A stretch of 64,000 bases of DNA from an uncultured Muribaculaceae bacterium (GTDB lineage Bacteria > Bacteroidota > Bacteroidia > Bacteroidales > Muribaculaceae): assembly GCA_947525975.1 (NCBI GenBank), contig CANNVE010000010.1, positions 1 to 64,000 on the forward strand. Direction: 5' to 3'. Each line of letters opens with the position of its first letter. Position 1 is the stretch's first letter. Under the pieces are notes generated by a model that had not been told where the DNA came from, made no database searches, and saw only the letters and a program-made list of their open reading frames with translations. Below are positions 8,988 to 17,935 of this stretch, in pieces. The translations under genes were made by a program, and so were the position numbers.

Positions 8988-9563
8988 TCAGGATTCAAGG
9001 GGAAGCGAACGGAATGCGCGTGATGAGATCAGATAAAGGAGCAGGCCATAAGACGCGCCTATGGCGGCGCCTACCAGAATGTCGCCGGGATAGTGCACGC
9101 CGAGGTAGATGCGCGAATAGCATTGGGCCAGGGCCCAAAGGAAGATGAAGATGGCGTAGGGGCGCCACCGCATGAATAGGGATGAGCTCACTGCCAGCGC
9201 GAATGTGTTGGTGGCATGGCACGAGGGGAAGCCGTAGGCCCCTCCGCGATATCCGTTGACGATATGCACGAGGGCCGACAGGGGGTTGTCAGGGTTGGCC
9301 GGGCGCAGCCTTTCCACCACAGGGCGGATTAGTCTGGCGCAAGTGAAGTCAGAACAGGCGGCAGCGATGCCGATGGCGGCCACGGCGACAAGCCCGCGCT
9401 TCCAGCCAAGCCTGCGCACCAGAAGCCAAGCAATAGCCACATAGAGCGGAATCCAGATGAAACGGCCTGAGAAGACATACATCAGCTGATCCATGCAATC
9501 GGCGTGGAGGCCATTGATGGCGAGAAAAGCGCGAGTGTCTATGTCAACCAGGAAGTCTATCAT
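8988..9563 (-). CDS. PAP2-family membrane lipid phosphatase
   Basis: The 191-residue integral membrane protein carries the three PAP2 phosphatase motifs: RLIRPVVERLRP, FPSCHATN and SRIYLGVHYPGD, with catalytic histidines in the last two. Members remove phosphate from lipid pyrophosphates such as undecaprenyl pyrophosphate or phosphatidylglycerophosphate. Its start overlaps the stop of the LTA-synthase-like gene by four bases, so it belongs to the operon 13347 to 8988. In that context it may recycle or dephosphorylate a lipid product of the neighbouring transferase (inference). Confidence 0.88.
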   Translation of the reverse strand: MIDFLVDIDTRAFLAINGLHADCMDQLMYVFSGRFIWIPLYVAIAWLLVRRLGWKRGLVAVAAIGIAAACSDFTCARLIRPVVERLRPANPDNPLSALVHIVNGYRGGAYGFPSCHATNTFALAVSSSLFMRWRPYAIFIFLWALAQCYSRIYLGVHYPGDILVGAAIGASYGLLLYLISSRAFRSLPLES

Positions 9564-11437
9564 CGGCGGGCAATGTCATTGTAAAGGTATTGGTAATATG
9601 CCTGCAGCAGCGGCAGCAGGTTGGCGTCAAAGCCATCGACAGCCTCTGATGTGGCCACGTTGATCTCGGCTTGGCGCTCACCGTCGGTCACGGCTATCCA
9701 CGAAGGCTCGCTGAAGAATGCCAGGGCCGGGCGGCGCGGATCGAGAAGATTGTGGCTGAATTCAAATTTCGACGCGTCTGCACCGGCGAGGGCAAGGATT
9801 GTGGCCGCAATGTCGGTCTGCGATCCTGCTCGGCTGAGCGCCTCGGGGGCGGCGTCAAGGTATTTGGCCGCTCCTCCGGCAATCACCAAAGGTACGCGGT
9901 GGCGCTGGATATGGTTTTCAAGATCGTGAGGATAAGAGCCGTAGTGGTCAGGCACTATCACTATCAAGGTGCTGTCGTAAGCGGCTGTGAGCTTGAGGCT
10001 GTCTACGTAAGCGCCAAGACAAGAGTCGGCGTAAGCGAATGCGTTGGCGGCCTTGTCGGCGAATCTGCCAGAATATGGCACTTCATAAGGCTCATGCGAG
10101 CTCGATGTCTGCACCACTGTGAAGCGTGGCTTGCCGCCGGGGCTGCGGCTCATGTCGGCAAGAGCGCGGGCAAAGACGGCGTCGTCATGGGCGCCCCATT
10201 TGCTCAATCGCTCTGACAGCGGGAAATCTTTGTCGCTGACGATGCGGTCAAAGCCGCCCGCCACGAGAAGGGCGTTCATGTTGGTGAAATTGGCGTCTCC
10301 GCCGTAATAATATTCAGTGGCGTAGCCGGCATCGCGCAGAGATGATGCAATGGCCGGCAGGGAATCGAGTTTGCCCACATACTTCATGATGCTTGATGTG
10401 GGCTGGGCCGGATATCCGTTAAGGATAGCGGCAAGAGCGCGGTCGGTGCGGAATGAGCTTGCGTAGATGTCGGTGAACAGCAATCCCCCGCGGGCTATGC
10501 TGTCAAGGCGCGTGGCCACAGGCTCGCCTCCGAGCGATGGCATAAGGTGAGACGAAAAGCTTTCGAGGATAATAAGCTGCACATGAGGCTTGAAGGGCAG
10601 GGGAGCGAATGGCGCTACGGAGTCAACCGGCTCGGCATAGTCTATCGACTTGAAAGCGCGCATGGCATCGGCGTCGTCCATGAAACGGAACTGGCGGCGG
10701 AAGTCGTCAGCGTGGCTGAGCGAATACATCAGGCTGAAGAGCGGATCCATGGCGGCATGGTTGAGCCTTAGGTCTTTGCTGAAATATGCCCGGCTGGGAT
10801 TCATGGTTGAGACTGTGAATCCGCCCCTTATTGGGATGAAAAGCAGGGCTGTGGCCAATGCCATCATGCACGTGCCGATAGCGCGACGGCGCGGAATGAG
10901 CACTCCCTTGCCGAGATTGTAGCATACGGAGAGGGCTTTTTTGCACAGGCACACCATGAGGGCTATCGTCACGGCTGCAGCACCGATCTGCCAGAAGGCT
11001 ATGCTGGCCATGGCTGATGATGGAGACGAGAAGAAATAGAAAAGGGGAGTCTGGTCAAGCGGGAACCGCCAGTAGGGATAGAGGCAGGCGTTGAGAACCA
11101 CTCCGAAGGTGATTAAAGCTGATGATATCCAGAAATACGTCTTTACGGCTATGCGCAGTATGGCCGTGGTCTTTGTGGGGACGGCGCCGGATCGCGGAGG
11201 ACACAGGGTCCATGCCGGAGCTTGCTTCCAGTGAGGGTCGGTCCAAAGGAGGGCGATGGTGAGCAGAGCCGGCACCACGGTGAGATAGCCGGCCATTGTC
11301 ATGTCCATCGGCAGGCCGTGGGCCATGACCTGTATGGTCTCTGCAAAGGTGTATCCGCCCACATAGAGCACAAACACCACCTTGCCCAGCGCGAGCAAGG
11401 CCGTGTAGCAAAGAAAGACGAAAAGAATCTGGATCAT
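9560..11437 (-). CDS. LTA synthase-like sulfatase-family membrane transferase
   Basis: The 625-residue protein has several N-terminal membrane helices (within about 1-215) followed by an extracytoplasmic alkaline-phosphatase/sulfatase-fold domain (about 275-600). The domain opens with LIILESFSSHLMPSLGG, has the nucleophile region SSFRTDRALAAILNGYP (Thr about 328) and a metal-binding VPDHYGSYPHD. This matches the LTA synthase/phosphoglycerol transferase branch. Gram-negative members transfer phosphoglycerol or phosphoethanolamine to glycans or lipids; the acceptor here is unknown. It sits between a sugar-nucleotide dehydratase and a PAP2 phosphatase, suggesting decoration of a surface glycan. 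Confidence 0.87.
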   Translation of the reverse strand: MIQILFVFLCYTALLALGKVVFVLYVGGYTFAETIQVMAHGLPMDMTMAGYLTVVPALLTIALLWTDPHWKQAPAWTLCPPRSGAVPTKTTAILRIAVKTYFWISSALITFGVVLNACLYPYWRFPLDQTPLFYFFSSPSSAMASIAFWQIGAAAVTIALMVCLCKKALSVCYNLGKGVLIPRRRAIGTCMMALATALLFIPIRGGFTVSTMNPSRAYFSKDLRLNHAAMDPLFSLMYSLSHADDFRRQFRFMDDADAMRAFKSIDYAEPVDSVAPFAPLPFKPHVQLIILESFSSHLMPSLGGEPVATRLDSIARGGLLFTDIYASSFRTDRALAAILNGYPAQPTSSIMKYVGKLDSLPAIASSLRDAGYATEYYYGGDANFTNMNALLVAGGFDRIVSDKDFPLSERLSKWGAHDDAVFARALADMSRSPGGKPRFTVVQTSSSHEPYEVPYSGRFADKAANAFAYADSCLGAYVDSLKLTAAYDSTLIVIVPDHYGSYPHDLENHIQRHRVPLVIAGGAAKYLDAAPEALSRAGSQTDIAATILALAGADASKFEFSHNLLDPRRPALAFFSEPSWIAVTDGERQAEINVATSEAVDGFDANLLPLLQAYYQYLYNDIARR

Positions 11438-11452
11438 GACTGCTCAATGGCG

Positions 11453-12442
11453 TTAGCGGTTGTAGACTTCGCTCTTGTATCGGCTCAGATTCTCGGGCCG
11501 GGTCATCCATTCGATGGTGAGCCGCAAGCCTTCCTCGATGCCTATGCGCGGGCGCCAGTCGGTGAGTTCGGTGATCAGCCTGTTGTCGCCGCAAAGCCTG
11601 AACACTTCGCTTTTGCCGGGGCGCAGGCGCTGAGGGTCTACCACATAGTCCACATCCTTGCCCATGAGGCTCGCTATGAGTTCGAGAGTGTCACGCATCG
11701 AAATTTCGGTGCCAGTGGCTATGTTGATTTCGCGTCCCTCGATGCCCTCGGCATTGGCGAGCGCGAGGAATCCGCGGCACGTATCAGTCACGAAATTGAA
11801 GTCGCGCGTAGGCGAGAGATCGCCTACCTTTATGCTGGTGGCGCCGTTGGCTATCTGGGTTATGATAGTGGGGATGATGGCTCTGGCGCTCTGCCGCGGG
11901 CCATAGGTGTTGAAAGGCCTTGCCACCACCACCGGAAGGTCGAAAGCGTTGCGGAAACTGAGCGCGATGGCGTCGGCTCCGATTTTGCTTGCCGAATATG
12001 GCGATTGCGGCTGCCGGGGGTGGGCCTCGTCGATCGGGACGTACTTCGCTGTGCCGTAGACTTCGCTGGTAGAGGTGACTATGATGCGGTCGAGCCCTCG
12101 GTCGCGCGCCGCCTGGCACATGTTGAGCGTTCCTTTTATATTTGTGTCGACGTAGCTGTCAGGAGCCACATAGCTGAAGGGAATGGCGATCAATGCCGCC
12201 AGGTGGAATGCGGTGCCCACTCCGGTGCAAATCTCCCGACAGAAGTTGGGGTCGCGCACATCGCCGCTCACCACTTCGAGCCCCGGGTGGCGGTTTCCTT
12301 CGAGCCAGCCGAGGTAGTTAAACGAATTGTATTGCGCCAGCGCCCTCACCTTGTATCCTTCAGATAGGAGCAGGTCGGTGAGGTGCGAGCCGATGAATCC
12401 GTCGGCCCCTGTGACGAGCACTGTCTTGTTTTTGTCAATCAT
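11453..12442 (-). CDS. legB: NAD-dependent 4,6-dehydratase, LegB-like (SDR)
   Basis: The 329-residue extended short-chain dehydrogenase has the NAD motif TGADGFIGSH at the N-terminus, the catalytic TSTSEVYG with YSASK (Tyr/Lys), and RPFNTYGPRQSARAIIP. The segment LAQYNSFNYLGWLEG and the QSPYSASKIGADA and SPTRDFNFV blocks are those I associate with LegB, the UDP-GlcNAc 4,6-dehydratase that opens the legionaminic acid route. No other leg genes are in the window, so the sugar could be used in a different pathway. It is 15 bases upstream of the LTA-synthase-like gene and 32 bases after the DUF1460 gene. Family certain; LegB subtype moderately so. Confidence 0.82.
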   Translation of the reverse strand: MIDKNKTVLVTGADGFIGSHLTDLLLSEGYKVRALAQYNSFNYLGWLEGNRHPGLEVVSGDVRDPNFCREICTGVGTAFHLAALIAIPFSYVAPDSYVDTNIKGTLNMCQAARDRGLDRIIVTSTSEVYGTAKYVPIDEAHPRQPQSPYSASKIGADAIALSFRNAFDLPVVVARPFNTYGPRQSARAIIPTIITQIANGATSIKVGDLSPTRDFNFVTDTCRGFLALANAEGIEGREINIATGTEISMRDTLELIASLMGKDVDYVVDPQRLRPGKSEVFRLCGDNRLITELTDWRPRIGIEEGLRLTIEWMTRPENLSRYKSEVYNR

Positions 12443-12474
12443 AGCGTTTATGGCTTATGGATGGCCGGTCGGTG

Positions 12475-13347
12475 TCAACGGTTATTGATGCGGAACACGC
12501 GCACACCGGCGAATTGGCGGTTCTTCTTCATGAATTCGGCGAGCGGGAGTTTAGTGGTGACCACTTTTCCCTCTGACGATGACGCATGCATCACGTATGG
12601 CTCGCCTGCCTCAATCACTATGATGCCCATGTGTGCCACATCGAGATTCTTCAGGGTGGACACGAATCCTACTATGTCTCCGTTGCGGAAATTGGCCTTG
12701 ATCTCCTTGCGGGGAAGGTCGATCGACTTCACGTAGGGGAACTTGTAGGATCGGTATCCGCTTTCGGTGTTCATGATGCGCGCGAGGTTGGCGCTGTCGG
12801 CGAGGGCGGGATATTTTGATGCGTTGGCCGACATGAAGTCGATGGTGCGGGTGATGGTGTTATATCGGTCAAATGTGTTGGTCACATCCTTCACCACGCC
12901 TCTGTACATATTGTCGACCGCCCAGTCGCATACGTAATGCAGGCGGGATGGGTAGCCGTCGATCTCGCCGTCGCGGTATCTCACCCGCTGCAGGTTGTAG
13001 ACGAAATCGCGCCATGATGACCGTCCCTCGTCGAGGGTGAGCGCCATGGCCAGCATATTCTCCACGAATGTCACGCAGTCGAATTCGTCGATGTTGACAG
13101 TGAGCCTTTCAGGCTCGCCTTCGAGAGTGGCCGCCACATATGGCGCGCCCAGGAATTCCCTGCCGCAAAGCACGAGGTATTTTCCCGGCAGGCGAGAGTC
13201 GCCTTTCTGCTTGATGTCGATCAGTAGATTGTTGATGCGGGTGGTGTCATTCTTCTCGTCGTGGAAGCGCACCTTCGAAAGGTCAACGGCGTATGCGCCC
13301 GATGCTGAGACTGCAGATATGAGTAAAAGTAAAAGTTTTCGCAACAT
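12475..13347 (-). CDS. DUF1460 cell-wall amidase/endopeptidase-like protein
   Basis: The 290-residue secreted protein (signal peptide to about residue 20, ...SASGAYA) matches the DUF1460 family, whose known Bacteroides structures have an NlpC/P60-like cysteine peptidase fold acting on peptidoglycan. The catalytic Cys is in FDCVTFVENML (about residue 91) and a catalytic His lies in VAHMGIIV. It heads the operon with the LegB-like, LTA-synthase-like and PAP2 genes. Activity on N-acetylmuramoyl-L-alanine bonds is known for relatives but not shown here. Confidence 0.88.
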   Translation of the reverse strand: MLRKLLLLLISAVSASGAYAVDLSKVRFHDEKNDTTRINNLLIDIKQKGDSRLPGKYLVLCGREFLGAPYVAATLEGEPERLTVNIDEFDCVTFVENMLAMALTLDEGRSSWRDFVYNLQRVRYRDGEIDGYPSRLHYVCDWAVDNMYRGVVKDVTNTFDRYNTITRTIDFMSANASKYPALADSANLARIMNTESGYRSYKFPYVKSIDLPRKEIKANFRNGDIVGFVSTLKNLDVAHMGIIVIEAGEPYVMHASSSEGKVVTTKLPLAEFMKKNRQFAGVRVFRINNR

Positions 13348-13371
13348 TGTATCCGTAATTCTTTATTATTG

Positions 13372-13379
13372 CAAAATTA
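13372..13379 (-). promoter_or_regulatory. -7 box for the DUF1460/legB/ltaS-like operon
   Basis: The minus strand reads TAATTTTG here, matching TAnnTTTG, about 25 bases before the DUF1460 start codon. No clear -33 TTTG lies at the expected distance. Confidence 0.5.
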
Positions 13380-13451
13380 CAAAAAAGTTTTCACTTTTAC
13401 CCTTCTAAATCATTTTTAATTTATATCGGGGTTAAACTAAAAAAAATTGCT

Positions 13452-13459
13452 TAACTTTG
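13452..13459 (+). promoter_or_regulatory. -7 box for the 5'-nucleotidase operon
   Basis: TAACTTTG precedes the ATG at 13488 by 28 bases. The region between the two divergent promoters (13380-13450) is very A/T-rich. Confidence 0.6.
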
Positions 13460-13487
13460 TACGTCAATAATTTTAATTATCTGAAAC

Positions 13488-14984
13488 ATGACCAAATTTC
13501 GCAGAATATGCATCGGGGGGATGGCGTTGATGTGCGCCACGTCGATGTTTGCCGAGAATCTGGTGATCATGCACACCAATGACACCCACTCGCAGATTGA
13601 CCCATTTGCCACTGATGGCATGGGCGGAGTGGCTCGACGCAAAGTGCTGGTTGACAGCATACGCAATGCCAATGCCAACTCTCTGCTCGTGGATGCCGGC
13701 GACATAGTGCAGGGCACTCTGTTTTTCAACCTCTACAAGGGGGAGGTGGAAGAGAAGCTGATGAACGCCCTCGGCTATGACATACGCATTCTCGGCAACC
13801 ACGAGTTTGACAACGGCATGGAGAAGTTGGCCGACAACCTGAAGATGTCAGATGCGAGTCTGCTCTGCGCCAACTACGATGTGCGCCATACGCCTCTTGA
13901 CGGCGTATTCAAGCCTTACAAAATCTATGACGTGGATTCGGTGCGCATAGCGTTCATGCCCATCAACCTTGAGCCTGAAGGCATGATCTCTGACCGCAAT
14001 TTTGAGGGTATGGGTTATCTTGACTATGCCGACTATGCCGACCGCATGGGCTGGTACCTGAAAAATGTGGAAAACGCCGACATGGTGATAGCCGTCTCGC
14101 ACATCGGCTATTCGCCTGATACGGCCCTTGTGGCTAAGACGTCGAATATCGACGCTGTCATAGGCGGCCACAGCCATACGGTGATTGATCCGTCAGATCC
14201 CAAGTCGTCGCCACATTTTGTGAAGAACGCAGCCGGCAAGGATGTGCTTGTGGCCCAGACCGGCAAAGGCGCCCGCTATCTTGGAGAGATAACCATAGAC
14301 CTCGACAATTTGGGCGCCAAGCCCGCATATAGGCTGATTCCTGTGGATGCGCGCCTTGACTCTCGCACCGACGGCACGGTAGAGGCCATCGTGGCGCCAT
14401 ACCGCGCCGAGGTTGAGGCTCTGAACCACAAATACATCACCAAGGCTCCCAAGGCACTGCCGAAAGACGGGCAGGCTCTGCTCAATTTCGTATCAGATTT
14501 TGTGTTTGAGCGCGGAAAGGAACTCTATGGAGACGTAGATATGGCCCTGATCAACAAGGGCGGTCTGCGCAACGACATTCCCAAGGGGCCTGTGAGCGAA
14601 GGCCAGATCATAACCCTGATGCCATTTTTCAACCGCATACAGGTGATTGAGATCAGCGGCAGGAATCTGCTTGAGGCATTTGACAACATGGCCAGCCAGG
14701 GCGGCCAGGGCGTGAGCGAAAATGTGCGCGCCGAATACCGCGACGGCAAGTGCGTGAAGGCGACCATCGACGGAAAGCCAATCGACCCTGACGCCACATA
14801 CACTCTGGCCACGATCGACTACATAGCCAACGGAGGAGACTACTATTCGTCGCTTATCGACCATAAGACTTTGGCAGAGAGCGACTACCATCTCTTTGAC
14901 GATCTGATCCGCTACTTCAAGTCAGGAAGCGGGCAAGGCACGGAGATGAAAGCCAACGACAAGATAAGAATGAAACAGATATGA
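13488..14984 (+). CDS. Secreted 5'-nucleotidase / metallophosphatase (UshA-like)
   Basis: The 498-residue periplasmic enzyme has a signal peptide (MTKFRRICIGGMALMCATS...) and the two-domain 5'-nucleotidase layout. The dinuclear metal motifs are MHTNDTHSQ, LVDAGDIVQG, LGNHEFDNG and GGHSHT. The C-terminal domain carries INKGGLRNDIP, typical of substrate binding. It would remove phosphate from nucleotides or sugar-nucleotide products. The next gene overlaps it by four bases (ATGA), so the two are co-translated. Confidence 0.92.
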   Translation: MTKFRRICIGGMALMCATSMFAENLVIMHTNDTHSQIDPFATDGMGGVARRKVLVDSIRNANANSLLVDAGDIVQGTLFFNLYKGEVEEKLMNALGYDIRILGNHEFDNGMEKLADNLKMSDASLLCANYDVRHTPLDGVFKPYKIYDVDSVRIAFMPINLEPEGMISDRNFEGMGYLDYADYADRMGWYLKNVENADMVIAVSHIGYSPDTALVAKTSNIDAVIGGHSHTVIDPSDPKSSPHFVKNAAGKDVLVAQTGKGARYLGEITIDLDNLGAKPAYRLIPVDARLDSRTDGTVEAIVAPYRAEVEALNHKYITKAPKALPKDGQALLNFVSDFVFERGKELYGDVDMALINKGGLRNDIPKGPVSEGQIITLMPFFNRIQVIEISGRNLLEAFDNMASQGGQGVSENVRAEYRDGKCVKATIDGKPIDPDATYTLATIDYIANGGDYYSSLIDHKTLAESDYHLFDDLIRYFKSGSGQGTEMKANDKIRMKQI

Positions 14985-17935
14985 TGACATCATTGATTAT
15001 CGCGCTGGCTGAAATCACCGGCGCCATGTGCGCGGTGCCTGACCGCAGCCCGCTGCAAGACCTGATCGAAACGCCCGAGTGCGTCCATTGGGTCGATTCG
15101 GTCTATGCCTCGCTTGATGAGCGCGAGCGTGTGGCCCAGTTGGTCATAGCCCATATCACGCCCGAGCCGTCAGCGGCCAACAAGGCCACAGTCAAGAAGC
15201 TTGTGGGCAAAGACGGAGTGGGGGGCATCCTCTTCAGCAAAGGGTCGCTCGCCGACTATGCCGAGATGGTAGACTATGCACAGGAACAGGCGCGTGTGCC
15301 GCTGCTGATGACGTTCGACGGCGAGTGGGGGCTTTCGATGCGCATACCTGAGGCCCCGCGTTTTCCCTACAACATGGGGCTTGGCGCCATACAGGATGAC
15401 CGTCTGCTTTATGACTACGGCATGGAGATGGCCCGCGAGTGCAAGGCACTTGGCATACAGGTGAATTTCGCCCCTGTGCTCGACGTAAATTCCAATCCGC
15501 AGAATCCGGTCATCGGCAAGAGGTCGTTTGGCGAAGTGGCGTCGAAAGTGGCGCGCCTTGGCACCGCCTACGCCCTTGGTCTTGAAAGCGGAGGCGTCTT
15601 GTCGACCTCAAAGCATTTTCCCGGGCATGGAGACACGGATGTGGATTCGCATAAGGCTCTCCCCACTCTTAAGCAGAGTCTCGATGAGCTTCGCGCCACT
15701 GAATTCGTGCCTTTCATTGAATATTCGCGAGCCGGCCTCGGCGGAGTGATGGTAGGCCATATGGCCGTGCCTTCAATAGATTCCACCCTCACCCCGGCAT
15801 CGCTTTCGCGCCCTATCACCACCGGCATACTTAAAGATGAAATAGGATTTAAGGGGCTTGTGTTCACCGATGCGCTTGGCATGAAGGGCGCTTCGACTGA
15901 CGGAAACGCTTGCGTCAAGGCATTGCAGGCCGGAGCCGACGTGCTGCTCAGCCCGGTCAATGTGGCTTCGGACATCGAGGCAGTGATGAAGGCCATAGCC
16001 GACGGCGAGGTGGCGGAAACCCAAGTGGATAAAAGCGTGAGAAAGATGCTCGCTTACAAATACGCTCTCGGCCTCACCAAGCATACGCCCGTCGACCGAG
16101 CCAACATCAAGGCTATACTGAATGCGCCGGAGGCTGATGCCCTTAACACAGCCCTGGCCGACGCCTCCATCACCGTAATAGGAAACTCGTCAGGCATACT
16201 GCCGATTTCCGATCTCGCTCACAACAGAATAGTTGTGGTCAACATCGGAGGCGACGGCAAGGACTTTGATCTGATGTGTCGCCAATACGCCGATGTCAAA
16301 GTTTATGACGGAGCGGCGCTTTCGGCTTCTGACATGGATGAGTTGAAGAAGTGCAACACGGTGGTGGCAGCCGTCTTTGGCGAGAATGCAGCGTCCGTGG
16401 CCGAGTTTTCCCGCCTGGCGAAGATGCCCGGGCTGGTGGCGGTGTTCATGATCAACCCATATAAGGTGTCGAAATTCAGCGGCTCTCTTTCATCCGCCAA
16501 GGCTGTGATGCTGGCATACGATGACACCCCCTACACAAGGCGCGCAGCCGCCAAGGCTCTTTTTGCCGGAATCGACGTGACGGGGCGTGTGCCTGTCAAT
16601 ATCGCAGGCGTGGCCAAGGCCGGCGACGGCGTGTCATACGCCAAGACTCGCCTGGGCTATTCCTCGCCTATAGCCGTAGGCATGGATCCGAGCCTCACCT
16701 ACAAAGTAGACAGCATCATGAACGAAGCCATTGCCAAGGGAGCATGTCCCGGTGGCCAGGTGCTTGTGGCGAAGAACGGAGACATCGTGCTCAACCGCAA
16801 TTACGGCCTAACCACCAAAGGCGGAAAGGCAGTCAATGATTTCACGCTTTATGATCTCGCTTCTGTCTCAAAGACCGTGGGCACATTGCCGGGCGTGATG
16901 AAGGCGTACGACCTGAACCTGTTTGATCTCGATGCTCCGGCCAGCGGCTACATTCCGGGCCTGAATGTCGACGGAAAGGCCGACATCACTCCGCGCATGC
17001 TGCTTTACCATGAGTCGGGTATGCAACCGTCGCTTCCTATGTTTGACATAATGATGGATTCCACCACCTACGAGGGCAAGCTGCTGCGGTCAAAATATGA
17101 CAAGAACCACAAGATAAAGATATACAATAATCTTTATGGCAACCAGAATGCCCGCATGCGCACTGACATAGCCTCACGCAATCGCGGCGACGGATTTGAG
17201 ATTGAGGCCGCCAAGGGGCTTTACCTCAATGAGGCGGCATTCGACACCATCATGAGCAATATCTACAGCTCGAAACTGCGCGACAGCCGCGACTACACTT
17301 ATTCGTGCCTCAATTTCTGCCTGTTGATGGATATGGAGCAGAGGCTTACCGGAAAGGATCATGACCGGTGGGTCACCGACAGCGTTTGGGCTCCGATTGG
17401 CGCCTATGGATTCCGTTATCGCCCAACTCTCACGGCAGATCCATCTGATATTGCCGCAACGGAGAATGACACCTATCTGCGTCGTCAGCACCTGCAGGGA
17501 TACGTGCACGATGAGCTCGCGGCATTCTCCGGAGGCGTGCAAGGCAACGCCGGTGTCTTCGGCACCGCTACTGATGTGGCTAAATTGTGCCAGACTTGGC
17601 TCAACGACGGCGCATATGGAGGCGAGCGCATCTTCTCGGAGGAGACCACAAATCTATTCACCGACAGCAAGAGCCCGAATTCGCACCGAGGACTGGGCTT
17701 TGACAAGCCTTATCTTGATGATCCGAGGTATTCGTCGACTGTGGAGAGGGCGAGCGCTTCGACCTATGGCCACACCGGATACACCGGCACTGTATTCTGG
17801 GTTGATCCCGAGCAGGATCTGATTTTCGTATTCCTCAATAACCGGGTAGATCCCACGCGCAATAACTCTGCATGGTCTAAGCTCGGTGTGAGAGGATCGC
17901 TGATGAATGCGGTATATGACTCTCTCGGCCTTTGA
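14981..17935 (+). CDS. GH3 beta-N-acetylglucosaminidase fused to a serine beta-lactamase-fold domain
   Basis: The 984-residue protein joins two enzymes. Residues about 30-370 are a NagZ-type glycoside hydrolase family 3 domain with KHFPGHG (211-217) followed by TDVDSH, plus LVFTDALGMKGA around 292. A GH3 C-terminal alpha/beta domain follows (to about 560). Residues about 570-975 are a class C beta-lactamase-type serine hydrolase with SxxK at SVSK (Ser628) and a YxN in YSCLN. A short N-terminal signal-like segment suggests export. This GH3-beta-lactamase architecture is known in Bacteroidota and points to peptidoglycan or muropeptide recycling. It overlaps the genes on both sides by four bases. 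Confidence 0.9.
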   Translation: MMTSLIIALAEITGAMCAVPDRSPLQDLIETPECVHWVDSVYASLDERERVAQLVIAHITPEPSAANKATVKKLVGKDGVGGILFSKGSLADYAEMVDYAQEQARVPLLMTFDGEWGLSMRIPEAPRFPYNMGLGAIQDDRLLYDYGMEMARECKALGIQVNFAPVLDVNSNPQNPVIGKRSFGEVASKVARLGTAYALGLESGGVLSTSKHFPGHGDTDVDSHKALPTLKQSLDELRATEFVPFIEYSRAGLGGVMVGHMAVPSIDSTLTPASLSRPITTGILKDEIGFKGLVFTDALGMKGASTDGNACVKALQAGADVLLSPVNVASDIEAVMKAIADGEVAETQVDKSVRKMLAYKYALGLTKHTPVDRANIKAILNAPEADALNTALADASITVIGNSSGILPISDLAHNRIVVVNIGGDGKDFDLMCRQYADVKVYDGAALSASDMDELKKCNTVVAAVFGENAASVAEFSRLAKMPGLVAVFMINPYKVSKFSGSLSSAKAVMLAYDDTPYTRRAAAKALFAGIDVTGRVPVNIAGVAKAGDGVSYAKTRLGYSSPIAVGMDPSLTYKVDSIMNEAIAKGACPGGQVLVAKNGDIVLNRNYGLTTKGGKAVNDFTLYDLASVSKTVGTLPGVMKAYDLNLFDLDAPASGYIPGLNVDGKADITPRMLLYHESGMQPSLPMFDIMMDSTTYEGKLLRSKYDKNHKIKIYNNLYGNQNARMRTDIASRNRGDGFEIEAAKGLYLNEAAFDTIMSNIYSSKLRDSRDYTYSCLNFCLLMDMEQRLTGKDHDRWVTDSVWAPIGAYGFRYRPTLTADPSDIAATENDTYLRRQHLQGYVHDELAAFSGGVQGNAGVFGTATDVAKLCQTWLNDGAYGGERIFSEETTNLFTDSKSPNSHRGLGFDKPYLDDPRYSSTVERASASTYGHTGYTGTVFWVDPEQDLIFVFLNNRVDPTRNNSAWSKLGVRGSLMNAVYDSLGL

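Noticed and set aside
11222-12367. 381-codon plus-strand frame opposite the dehydratase and sulfatase genes
   Set aside because: It spans the border of two well-supported genes on the other strand, has no motif, and has the biased composition of a shadow frame.
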